A stretch of 64,000 nucleotides of DNA from Candidula unifasciata. Its lineage: Eukaryota > Mollusca > Gastropoda > Stylommatophora > Geomitridae. The notes under the pieces were generated by a model. That model worked only from the letters and a program-made list of their open reading frames with translations, did no database searches and had not been told where the DNA came from. This document shows positions 45,606 to 56,000 of the stretch, in pieces. A program made the translations under genes and the position numbers. Positions within the stretch are counted from its first letter, which is position 1; every line of letters begins with the position of its first letter. The stretch is from contig CAJHNH020000848.1 of the NCBI GenBank assembly GCA_905116865.2, positions 43,501 to 107,500 on the forward strand. The letters run 5' to 3'.

Positions 45606-47321
45606 GCAATATTTCAAACTCCATCTACAATTCTGATAACTATTTTCACATAGTGTTATTGATGCATATCCTCACAGAAAAACATATTAACTTTAAAGTG
45701 TAATAACTTTGAGTTAGAAAATGTCGACCCCCACAACAAATCCTGAATGAAATATGTAGAAAACTGACTTAAATGTGTAATGTCTCCTTAGAGAAAATAG
45801 CCACCCTTCTTGAAATATATTTTACACAGTTTAATCTATATAAATGTTCTATTAGTTATATTGACATGTATTGTCTTTTACAGAAAATAATTCTTGACAA
45901 AACTATCTTTCAAAATACGCAGTCTATGCACATTTCTATCGAACCACTTGCAGCACTGTATTTGTATAATGAATGTTATACTACACTATCAGATGTAAAT
46001 ATTGCAAATGTATTTTTTTTTTAAATCTGATGTGCCTTTGTGTAAACTGATGCACTGTTATTCTAGCTGAGGCATCCTTTTTTCTATGCGCGATATCATA
46101 CATGACTAATTTAGCAGCTAGATGCATTTGTAAATCTGATGTGTCGAAAGTTGGCATTATTGTAACAGCTGAGGTTATGCGTCTGGTCGTTTTAACATGA
46201 ATAAGTGACATGAAGGTGTGGGGGGAATGATGTGGCGATTGCAGGCGCACTAATTATTGATATGTATTCTCATTTGTTGAACTTGTGTAGTATGGCAACC
46301 TACCAAACGACGAATGATTTATAACTGAAAAAATGCAAAGTATTGTTTGTTATTGAAACGTTTCCTGTGTAGGGCATTAGCTCTGCGTTCGAGTAGCGAG
46401 ATATCTGTTACTGAATAAAAAAGCATGTTATCTGTTATTCAAAAATATTGTTGTATATATTTCAAGAAACTTCTTTAATTGCTTGTTACGAGAATCGATA
46501 CATGAACTATTATTAATAATGTTGTTCTCTTGTATAGATGTTTTTGGTTTGTAAAGTGTATTATTCTAAAGATTATCTACTCGTGTAAAGGACATAAGAT
46601 CAAAGATGCTAATGTATAAGATAAAAGCAAAGCTTTCTTAAAAAACAATGTTTTTTTGATTGAAGTTACGTTATTAACTATAAATCTATACACATATACT
46701 GATGTGATGTAAGATGTCTATGTCAATGCAGCATAATATAAATGTAAAATAATTATATTTTTTCTATTGTAATTAACACTGCTACAAACCTCGTCCCTTG
46801 CTATAAAAGCTAATGTTTTAATATCAAGATCGTTCGATGGTATACAAAAAATATAATATAATGATATATGTTATAATGACATTCAGTTACAATTACATTT
46901 GTAATCTGTTACTTTAAAAATCCTAATATAAATCCATCCGCTAATTAAAACATGATACATTAGTATAAACACTAAATGCTAGTAAAAACATTTTTTCTTG
47001 TTAAAATAAATTCAATTCCCTAAAATTAAACTGTTGTTATAGTGACTGCAATTTATGACAACAATCAGGTCTCTTAAATAATTGATGCAGATGAAGAAGA
47101 TAACGGTGGATAAACAGGAAAATCTACAAGCCTTTGGGATGTAACATATTGTTTGTTGGAGATTATACTGCTACTATTCCATCGTTGACCACGTCTCGTT
47201 CGTTTCCTTTATGTTAAATATTGCTGTGTTTCCCAATCCTCTCAACACAGGAAATGTGGCTTTGGCATACACGAAGCAACAACGGTAGGTAGTTTCAATT
47301 TCATACATGGCCACTATCTAA
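45606..47321. other. AT-rich DNA upstream of INSM, no gene
   Basis: No coding region recognised. A TAA in the INSM frame at 47319-47321 closes that frame upstream. A possible non-coding exon at about 47251-47283 is bounded by a good acceptor (TCCTCTCAACACAG) and a donor-like GTAGGT, and could be 5' UTR. Confidence 0.45.
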
Positions 47322-47339
47322 AGCCACTTGAAAAGTTAC

Positions 47340-49406
47340 ATGAAATCGTGTTCAAGCATGGAAAGTATACGTGATTGTTATGACAGTGTTGATAGTTATA
47401 GTTCCAACGAAGACTTCATGGATACAGATAAGCGTATGGTGAGAATGAACTATGTTTCCTTTAAAAGCTGTAGCTCGCAAGAGCCAGTGCTTGAGACAAC
47501 ATTTCTGGCTACTTCATCGTATGGCAAAGACACTGCAGCTTATCAAGAAAGAAGTAACGACCAGGGCGTTGTCTGTTATAATGAGAAAGTATATGATGTC
47601 GCCTTGGACAATTTAGATGTAACGTTTACAGGTAACGATACGACTAAAGCTAGCAACTTTCATGAAAAGACACCAGAAGCTCCTGTGGATCTAAGTAGGA
47701 GGAGCAAAAATATAGATTCTCTGTTGTCTCTCCCAATGGGTATGCAGCAGGGAACTTATAGTGACCTGATTAATTGTTTAAATTATGTACATCAGTCACC
47801 TATTGTATCATCTGAAATGACTTTATTACCATCATTACCAGTAAGAGCTGAAGAAGAAACCTTAACAGCAGCAACGGAAGCAATAGATTTAAGTTTTGCA
47901 GGTATGCGTAATAGTTCTTTATCGTCAACACTAACAATTTCGCAGAGTGAAACTGATAATGAACTTAATAATCACTGCACACAGTCTGCAAATCAGACTC
48001 CTATTGTCTCACCGAACCTAGCATCATCGTCATCATCATTATCAGCATCATTAGCAGCAGCAATGGATCTGAGCGTACAACTTACACGTAATAGACTCTT
48101 GTCTTTAAGACCAAGCTGTTTACACAAAGAGACTTATAATAAACTGGATCAATGTCGACAGTCTGCAAAGCAGTTATGTATTAAATTACCTGCTGTGCCA
48201 TCATCATCTTCACCAGCAGCAACAACAACAGGCACGACAGCAATCAATCTTACTGTGTATAGAATAAGAAACAGTTATCTGTCGCCAATACCAAGGAGTC
48301 GGCATAAAGAGGTTTACGATGACTTTATTGAGTATCCACAGCCTGTAAATCAATCCCGAATTGCCTCATCTGATTTTGCATTATTGTCACCCAAGTCATT
48401 ACCATCAACAGCAGCAGATGCGACAGCAGTAGATCTAAATGTGCCTAGTACACTTATTAGCTCTCCGCCATCAGTGCCAACCTTTCTGCAGACAGAATCT
48501 CTTTCTGATGCCGATCAATGTCGACACTTTAAAAACCAGTCCCCATTAGCGTCTAAAGATTTGGCAGCAACAGCCTTGGATCTGAGCGTGTACAAAGGGA
48601 CTCCTTTGTCCTTGACACATTTGAGATTGCAGAAAGAAACTGATGATTGCTTTCATCCCTGCCCACAATCCAGCAACCAGTCGTCAGCTACTAGTACAGC
48701 TAGCTCTGTAGCATCAGCATCTGTATGTATTCGATGTGGTAGAGAAATACGTTTCAATCACAACGCCGACAGTCACGTGTGCTCAGATGTATCAAAGTTT
48801 CCTCCCTCTATACCGGTTCGTATTAAGCCAGTCTACGGAGACATGACGCCACGAGAGACAGGCTATGATTCACTTGGTCTAAGAACTCGAAAGAGGAGAG
48901 CATCCCCAGATTCAGTAGAATACGAATATAGCACAACTATATCCGAACCTGCTGTAAGAAAATATTTTCCCCCCTTATCACCTGCGATAAAAAACATATC
49001 TTTGCCATCATCTAAAACTTGCCTCGAATCACTTCTTACAGACGTCACTGTAATGGACACAAGTATACAAACAAAGTTACCAAAAAAACCATCTTCTTCA
49101 TACATCACAAGAGAGAAAACGGTTATATCAAATCATAACAGCGAGCCGGTCAGAAGTCTATGTATGCAAGACTGCTCAAACACACACATGACATTATTAA
49201 CTACATTAAATAATGTAACAGACCCAACGACTCTTGCGGAAACACCAGCCCACAAAAATATAGTCGCCATCCAATGCGTCAAGGAGAAACAGACGTCCTT
49301 TCCGGACAACAAAATGCCTAAAACTGTCAGACGACTGTACAATCGCATTAAGACAGAGTCACTAGTCCCTGGAAGCATGATAAAACATGCTGCAGATTTT
49401 CATCAG
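47340..49406 (+). CDS. INSM: INSM/nerfin-1-family zinc-finger factor, coding exon 1 (residues 1-689)
   Basis: First coding exon of a transcription factor of the insulinoma-associated family, which acts in the nucleus and drives neuronal or neuroendocrine differentiation in animals studied. The gene model is 47340-49406, 51107-51276 and 56001-57477, 1237 residues. I start at ATG 47340; ATG 47358 has better context. An in-frame stop lies at 47319, so a further N-terminus would need another exon. Residues 115-462 form six degenerate ~60-residue repeats headed by PVDLS (115), AIDLS (181), AMDLS (241), AINLT (301), AVDLN (363) and ALDLS (412). PxDLS is the binding motif for the corepressor CtBP. 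A C-x2-C-x12-H-x-C knuckle (463-481) and a basic RKRR (517-520) follow. No SNAG motif is visible at the N-terminus, although vertebrate INSM1 has one. The exon ends CAG|GTAAGA, phase 0. Confidence 0.88.
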
Positions 49407-49422
49407 GTAAGATAATTCAATT

Positions 49423-49425
<3 letters not shown>

Positions 49426-49513
<88 letters not shown>

Positions 49514-49568
49514 TGTGTGTTTGTATATATATATATATATATATATATATTGTGTGTGAGTGTGTGTT

Positions 49569-49630
<62 letters not shown>

Positions 49631-49640
49631 AACACACACT

Positions 49641-49716
<76 letters not shown>
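49426..49716. repeat. TA/TG/CA microsatellite forming a large inverted repeat in INSM intron 1
   Basis: The order is (TA)n, (TG)n, GAGTGTGTGTTTG, (TA)n, another GAGTGTGTGTTTG, (TA)n, CAAACACACACTC, (CA)n, (TA)n. The TG arm and the CA arm are reverse complements around a central TA tract, giving a potential hairpin of about 100 bp per arm beginning 20 bases after the exon 1 donor. All ORFs here are repeat translations. Confidence 0.95.
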
Positions 49717-49721
<5 letters not shown>

Positions 49722-49936
49722 GTAAAAACAGTTTTTCTCTCTCTCTCTCTCTCTTATCTGTTATTCCTTCTGTAAGCTCCACTCATTGCAGCCTATTGAC
49801 TCTAGGACACTTGTTAGGCGATTTAAAAGTTAATAACTGGGCGATAAACGGACAGGCTTAGGTCTGCGCATTGCTGTTGATTGAGATGTTGAGATATTGA
49901 AAGTGGGTAAAATAGCGGCTATAATAATAATAACTG

Positions 49937-50116
49937 CACACGGGAGCATGCACAGCAGGGGTCCACCGGTCATCGGTAGAGATCCTTCGTCGACTATTGT
50001 TTCGGCCCATTGCTTCCCTAAACAGTCTCGGAAGGTGGGCCGACCTGGGTCATGAAGCCAGGCCCCGATCTTCCCCTGCTGCACTTCGTCGGACTCGATA
50101 GAGACAAGACGATACG
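49937..50116 (-). repeat. Solitary copy of the 198-bp module with (ATT)n tail
   Basis: In reverse orientation it spans the full module: GTCTTGTCTC, GCAGCAGGGG, GCCTGG-cTTCATGA-CCCAGGTC, GGCCCACCTTCC/GGGAAGCAATGGGCC, GAAAC-AATA-GTCGACGA, CTACC/GGTGG and CCCCTGCTG. It ends in ATT repeats (49921-49932), as in a SINE or LINE tail. Stem bases differ from the 6.6-kb copy in compensating ways. Confidence 0.8.
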
Positions 50117-51106
50117 TTGACTTTGTAAAAGGTGCTGTGAGATTTGGTGTTATATTGTCGCTGAGGTAGCAATTTAGATCAGTTGACTACCTTTACGACC
50201 AGAGTGACAAGCTTTTGGTTGGTTCATCCGACAATTTTTAAATTTTGGCCTTCGGCAGAGAAACACCAGTAGACATTTATCGGACACTTTGGCTTTTATA
50301 AGATAGGGTCTTTTTCGCTAGGAACTCGGACTAGTTTTTCGAGACCTATCTCCCACGACGCTCCATTGCGCTCAGAGCCAGCTCGAAGCTCTTTCAGCTG
50401 CTTCGACGAGTTGTTTTAGTGACCATTTACCCTCGTTTCCCAGCAGCCCAACTGCTTCAGCACCTTGTACGTGGAAGTGGAGATAAGACCTCTTGCGCCT
50501 ACCTCAGCTAGAATAAAAGACTGCCACCCTTTTTTTTAAGTACGCCACACAGTTTTATCCTGCCATTTCGTCGTTAAGTTGTATGTTTACTTTGAGTCTA
50601 CAACCTGCGATGTACGCTGATTTTTTTTTTTTAAACGGTACAATACACTTATATCGTCAGAATCACTCAAAAAACTTTCTCCGAGCTCAGAAGCACTGTA
50701 ACCAGTTGAACCTGATCGTTAAGTAATTTCTCTTGACTTTATGAATGTTGCTTCTGTGTGACTCTCTGGTTCTTTAGTTGTTGTTTCTGAAACCAAATGT
50801 TTTATTCCTTGACAGCGACTTTGATCTAAACATTTGATTACATCTGTGCGCATCTTTTCTTTTTCCCTCGCTGAGTGCCCTAAATCTTTTGATCCTACAA
50901 GCTTTTGTACCAAAAATCATTACAGTGTTTATTAAATATTGCCCTGAAATTATAACCATTTGTTATGTTGTAGGAATAAAAATAAATTAAAGATACCCAT
51001 GTGGTTGCCATATGTCTTATCTCGCACATAATTTCTTGCTACACTTATATTCAGAAGAGTTGTATTGTCTTACACCTGCATTCATGTATTATTTTCTTAT
51101 ATACAG

Positions 51107-51276
51107 GAGGATGAGAGTATACTCGTATGCGATGACACAGAACCTAGTTGTAACGTGGTGAGGGTGACACCAGAGGCTAAAGCTGAGCTGGAGAAGATAA
51201 AGAACGTCATTGGAGACTATATCTGCCAGCTTTGCAAGGCGTTTCATAAGGATGCGTTCCAGTTGGCCCAGCACAG
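51107..51276 (+). CDS. INSM: INSM-family zinc-finger factor, coding exon 2 (residues 690-746)
   Basis: The acceptor TTCTTATATACAG lies before 51107; the donor CACAG|GTGAGG follows 51276, phase 2, splitting Arg746. It encodes VTPEAKAELEKIKNVIGDYI and then the first INSM finger, CQLCKAFHKDAFQLAQH, whose last ligand Cys747 is supplied by exon 3: C729-x2-C732-x12-H745-x-C747, the atypical C2HC finger peculiar to INSM/nerfin/EGL-46. The preceding 'A.L..I.N.IG.Y.C.LC' segment is also family-conserved. Splicing 1-2-3 keeps the frame exactly, which confirms the model. Confidence 0.92.
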
Positions 51277-51539
51277 GTGAGGTCACATAAATGGCTTTTT
51301 TGATAAAGTCTGTGCAGTGTGGAGATGGTCACTATGGCTGATAACACACTGACATTTTGTCTACTGCTAAAAATTGTATCTAATGTGTCTCAATGTCTCC
51401 TGTGTCCCTTCACTTCTTCTTTCCTGTTTCATACTACTCTCGAATTGTTCATTTCTTAGGCGAGTCTGAAGAGTGTGGAATAACAGCTGGCTTTAAGGTT
51501 TTTTTATTTTCACGAAACTTCATCTCTTCATGATGATAC

Positions 51540-51765
51540 ATTTCTTCTTTGGAAACCACATTTCTACTTCATTTTCAGTTCTTTAGCATTCCGAGTTCCT
51601 GTGGTTCATTGCTGCAAATATCTCCGCCTCCACTCATCTCTCTGGCTGGTCTTCTTTTTCCATTTGGGGACACCAAGTATTTGTAGGTCTGTCTGGATAT
51701 TATATATCCACGGTATTCTTGGTCTGTCTCGTGGTCTACGACCATTTAGCTCCCTGTGTGTACTG
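51540..51765 (-). mobile_element. RTE-like LINE 3' end fragment
   Basis: The - strand reads RRPRGRPRIPWIYNIQTDLQ, then an LGVPKWKKKTSQRDEWRRRY-like stretch. The same family is at 61.86-62.11 kb (+). Confidence 0.7.
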
Positions 51766-51811
51766 CCTTAATAAAAGTTATATCCGATCTGCTGACTTCT
51801 TTTTCTACCTT

Positions 51812-52012
51812 TTAGCGTTCACCGGCTGTAAACTCCAGCGGAAAGTTCTGGTTGTTCGTGCCATTTTGGACATTAGGCTTATTTCAAAACTTCATTTATA
51901 CATGCACACACGTTTTACAGATCTAACATATTGTAAACAGACTGTTTGTTCCTCGCCTATCAGGCAGATATACTCCGAACTCGAATAAAACACTCCCAAT
52001 TTACGATTTATA
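51812..52012 (+). mobile_element. Family-B dispersed repeat
   Basis: Landmarks GCGTTCACCGGCTGTAAACT, GCGGAAAGTTCTGGTTGTTC, CGTTTTACAGATCTAACATA and CAGGCAGATATACTCCGA are in the same order as at 15.87 kb. Confidence 0.65.
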
Positions 52013-52273
52013 AGACTTGGATGGGGGTTCAAGGGAAGAGGCTACATTTTGAAGTGGGAGGCGGTTAAAGGTGCATGAGACCCTAAGTTCAGGACCCCTG
52101 CTGTCTGCCACAGGAATATATTTACAATTATGCAAAACTCAGCGTGAAATAATTCTACATGACAACAATCCACAAAGATAATTGAGAGGACAGAAATGTG
52201 ACAATTTGAATCTTGAACGACTAAGAAGAAAAGACAACTCCAATGTAAGTTAGTAAACTTTGCTCCCGTATTA

Positions 52274-53541
52274 CAGTGGAACCTCGCTTAAAGAGCATAA
52301 TTCGTTCCAAAATCATACTCGTTAAGCGAAACACTCTCATATAAATTAATGTAAATACGATAAAGCGTTCCATGTCGAAAAAAATACTCACAAGATGCTA
52401 TGTATAACGTTTATTCAAAGGAAATTATATACATATTTTTAAGGAGAGTGAACCATCATCTTTTCTTCAAACGCGGAACTAACCCACCTGGAATGTGAAT
52501 TCGATTTGCAGGGGAAAAGAAAGTCCAAAAAAATATGATACATAGATAATTATTTTTTTTTTTTACTGGAAAGATGTCCAGAGACATTTATTTTTGCCGA
52601 CGATTCAAAATTTGGCGAAAATGCGACACAGCTTTATCATTAAATAAATTTGCAACGCGCATAGCCCCTTCCTTATTAGGGTTAGGATTCTCAAAGTAAG
52701 ATGCAACAGTTTGCCATGCTTTCAGCATTTCTTTTTTTTTCGCCAGAAGATTGTTGCTTTTCTATTACCTCCTTCTCTGACAAACATTCCTCCAAAACTT
52801 CTTGCTGTGAAACACAATGCAACCCCATGAGCTCTTAGATGGTCAGCTCTTGGCTGTGCTCTTCCACAAGCTCTTAGATATCACTGTTATCCTCCTACAA
52901 TCCCATGATAGTGGCCAAAGACACAATCTTGTTAACAATAGGTTCCACAGGTACTGTCTCGAACCCCTCAAAGTCACAAATCGACACAGCTCTCCTGCCA
53001 AAGCTTCTTCTAAGCAGAAGTTAGGGTTCTCTTGGTAACCCCTTCCCCAGCCTTGTCGATCATCTTGAGGCAGGCAATGATGTGGAAGTGATTTTTCCAA
53101 AACTCTTTGAGAGTGAGGTTGGTTCCTTCAGCCACCTGAAAACAATGGTCGAAGAGTGCTTTAGTGTAGAGCTTCTTAAAGTTAGAAATAACTTGCTGGT
53201 CCATGAGCTGGAGTACGGAGTAGTGTTGGGAGGCAGAAACTGGATCTTGATGAACTTAAATTCTTCGGATAGGTCATCGTGTACGCCTGGAGGATTCATG
53301 TACATATATCACAATATAACACAAGTTTGAGAAAATGTGTGATCACAAGCGACGCTACGATGCTACTGGAATAAGTGCTAAACACAGACTGATGTAACAT
53401 GTGCATATTTGGGGACTTCCCCTCTCCTCGCCACTCGTTATGCAAAACGTCGCTCGTTAAGCAGTCATTCTTTTACTATTTGTTTTGCTCGTTATGCGAG
53501 TTACTCGTTATGAGAGGTGCTCGTTAAGCGAGGTTCTACTG
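52274..53541 (-). mobile_element. Tigger/pogo DNA transposon, internally deleted (1,268 bp)
   Basis: The ends are terminal inverted repeats (CAGTGGAACCTCGCTTAA on the left, CAGTAGAACCTCGCTTAA read inward on the right). The subterminal arms read as imperfect repeats of CTCGTTAAGCGA / CTCGTTATGCGA. TA dinucleotides flank both ends (52272-52273 and 53542-53543), the Tc1/mariner-pogo target duplication. It lies in INSM intron 2. Full-length Tigger elements are near 2.4 kb, so about half is missing. Confidence 0.9.
52560..53305 (-). pseudogene. Tigger transposase remnant (C-terminal half)
   Basis: From 53305 downward three frames join to read NPPGVHDDL (the NAPGH box, altered), FIKIQFLPPNTTPY, MDQQVISNFKKLYTKALFDH, LTLKEFWKNHFHIIACLKMI and DKAGEGVTKRTLTSA, then an ELVEEHSQELTI-like acidic C-terminus. 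This is the DDE_1 transposase of Tigger/Jerky elements. The N-terminal CENP-B-type DNA-binding domain and the first catalytic Asp region are deleted, and at least two frameshifts exist. It is dead. Confidence 0.88.
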
Positions 53542-53989
53542 TACATACATTACAGTTAAATCCCTGTTGTTAGCTTGTCTATCTAAGGACACCCGTGGCA
53601 GATCAGATTTTTTAACGTAACGAACTTGTAAATGTACAGCCAACAGAACAAAAGCTAGAATAGTGACTGATGCAGAATGTATTATATGCACGAGACAGTC
53701 AATGGGGCATGACGATCTCTAGAGTTATGCATTCAAAACATGCGTACCCCAGCTTGTGATATAGCTTTAAACCACTTGATTGATATGCAGTTTCCTGTGA
53801 ATGCAGGTAATAGTTTTTACCATACCAATACCAACAGAATTAACCAGCAATATTTTATGTGAGACTGTGGCAAGGATTTTGAATTGTACGCTGAGGGAAT
53901 TAAAACGCTGTAGATAGTCTCATTACATAATGAATAGCAGTAGAGAATTATTTTAAAGAGCAAATTATACTGTAACATAAAGTTAAATG

Positions 53990-54545
53990 TTGAATGTTAA
54001 ATTAAGAAACGACATCACATCATTCAGGACACCTTCATAAGCCTCTGTCCCCATCTTCAGCAGCAAGCGAAGAGTTCCAATTCCGATAGAACCAGTAACT
54101 GTCTGATTGTATGTCCGTCTCTTCTTTTCCCTGAGTGTCGAGCGTCAGCCAGATCTTCTTGTAACTCCTCGCAGTGCCATTCTCCTCAGACCATAATGAT
54201 CTGTATGTTCCTTGGCACTGTTCACTCGCTCCCAAAGGGACCTCACAACATCCATCTTGTCATTCATCAGTTCACCACCAAATGGTGCAGACCCGGTCAG
54301 TCTATCTCTCTGCTCATTTCCCAACACACCGGCATGACAAGGAGAAAATATCCAAAGGATGCTAACTACCCGGGACAGTTGAAGTGATGCTTGCCACTCT
54401 GCACGGAGCATACCTGTTTCCACCTTTCTCAACATTCTCTGTGAGTCCGTTACAATGACGGCATGTGTATGCCTAATTCTCAAGCCAGATTTTGTATTTA
54501 ATAATACTCTATCAATCAGTGTGGTATGCAAATCTTGCAACATTA
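53990..54545 (-). mobile_element. I-group-like LINE fragment: RNase H plus tail
   Basis: The - strand (132 codons open, 54543-54145) reads RHTHAVIVTDSQRMLRKVET, GMLRAEWQASLQLSRVVSIL, WIFSPCHAGVLGNEQRDRLT and GSAPFGGELMNDKMDVVRSL: an RNase H domain missing its N-terminal strand. The tail (LTLDTQGKEETDIQSDSYWF) matches 29.8, 43.4 and 45.2 kb. Confidence 0.8.
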
Positions 54546-54639
54546 CAGGAACGCATAGCTACTAAAAAGTTGCAGACGTATGTACCAAACAATTCATCAG
54601 TCTTAAATTGAGCAAACATACTACCTAGGAGGAGGAGAT

Positions 54640-54893
54640 GATGTGCAGTAGCGACTAGACGCTTGCCTGCGGATCAGAAGGTCGTAGGTTCAAATCCGAA
54701 CAAAGTCTGATGTTTTTCAAAAAAGGACTCCGACGTCAACTCCAACTCAAATGGGTACCGGGTATAGTCTCGGGAAGTAAAGGTGGCCAGGGTGCTGCTG
54801 ACCACATCATCTACGAATTGTCTATTAGCTTGTAAAATATAGGTCAAGCCCTATATGCTCAATACGCCTGGAGGGTACTCTACTTTACTTGTC
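54640..54893 (+). mobile_element. tRNA-derived SINE, family C (best copy)
   Basis: A head with CAGTAGCGACTAGACGCTTG, B box GGTTCAAATCC (54687-54697), a TTTTTCAAAAAA spacer, a body with GGGAAGTAAAGGTGGCCAGG, and the 3' end CCTATATGCTCAATACGCCT with a CTCTACTTTACTT tail. Confidence 0.75.
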
Positions 54894-55149
54894 TGGGAAG
54901 GAAATGGATCTTCGTGGCAAACTGACCTATGTTCGGTTACAGACAGTAATTTATTCTTAGATCCGTTGTAAGGGCTTCAGAGGTTGTAGCTTGAACTAAG
55001 AAGACCGGGCGCCTAGCAAAAATCATATCTTTTGGGCGGTCAACCCACCCCCACCCCCCCTCCCTAATTTTTAGACTATAGAAGACTGCCAATTACTTTA
55101 TTATATCAATTTTGCGCTGTAGGCGAAAAAAAGGGGTTGGGGGCTTTGA

Positions 55150-55320
55150 GACTCAGGATTTACAGCCGCCTGGCTAGTGCTGTCGCCACGACGGTGCAGG
55201 TGAGAATTTTCTTTTAACCCTGACAAAAAACAAATCTCCAGTCTTACCGAGGATTCGAACCCGTGTCTCCTGATTGAGAGCCCAGCGTTCTAACCGTTAA
55301 TCCAGCTGCTTAAAGAAACA
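55150..55320 (-). mobile_element. tRNA-derived SINE, family D/E
   Basis: The - strand head TGGATTAACGGTTAGAACGC and B box GGGTTCGAATCCTCGG are strongly tRNA-like. The body continues for about 100 bases. No intact tRNA fold with an acceptor stem and CCA-type end is present. Confidence 0.65.
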
Positions 55321-55334
55321 TAAACGTGCATATT

Positions 55335-55875
55335 TTGGTGTTGTAGGCTCTAATGCAACAACCGTAAACATGCATTCACTGATGTGTGAAGAACTGAAAA
55401 TAGAAGCATAAACATGCTTGCAGTGATGTGTGAAGCCCTGACAATAGAAGCAAAAACATGCTTAATGTAATGTGTGAAGCTCTGACAATAGAAGCATGCA
55501 CATGCTTACTGTGATGTGTGAAGCTCTGATAATATAAAAGCGTGAACATACTTACTGTAATGTGTGAAGCTCTTTTAATTTAAAAGCATGCTAATACTTA
55601 CTGTAATGTGTGAAGCTCTGACAATAGAAGCATGCACATACTTACTGTGATGTGTGAAGCTCTGATAATATAAAAGCGTGACCATGCTTACTGTGATGTG
55701 TGAAGCTCTGATAATATAAAAGCATGCACATACCTACTGTAGTGTGTGAAGCTTTGACAATAGAAGCACAAACATATTTACTGTGACTTGTGAAGCACTC
55801 ACAATAGAAGCAGTCATGCATACTATGATGTGAGAAGCTTTGATAACAGAAGCATGGATATACATTGTGTGATAT
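55335..55875. repeat. About 45-50-bp minisatellite, about 11 units, in INSM intron 2
   Basis: The units read TGTGTGAAGCTCTGACAATA, GAAGCATGCACATGCTTACTG(T/A)GA with variants (some with TATAAAAGCGT). They run to within 125 bases of the exon 3 acceptor. The 87-codon ORF on the - strand is a repeat translation. Confidence 0.9.
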
Positions 55876-56000
55876 ACCAAGCCCACATACTAGAACAATT
55901 AACATATTTGAGTATTTGCTAACTAAATTTTAATGTCTCGATATTTACAAATAGACGTCAATTTAAAAAAAAAATCTAATGTATTGTAATTTCTCCCCAG

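Noticed and set aside
49403..49861. Overlapping ORFs of Tyr-Ile and Cys-Val repeats
   Set aside because: They are translations of TA and TG/CA microsatellites on both strands.
55240..55320. A functional tRNA gene on the - strand
   Set aside because: A good B box and a tRNA-like head are present, but no complete acceptor and anticodon stems; the sequence runs on into a SINE body.
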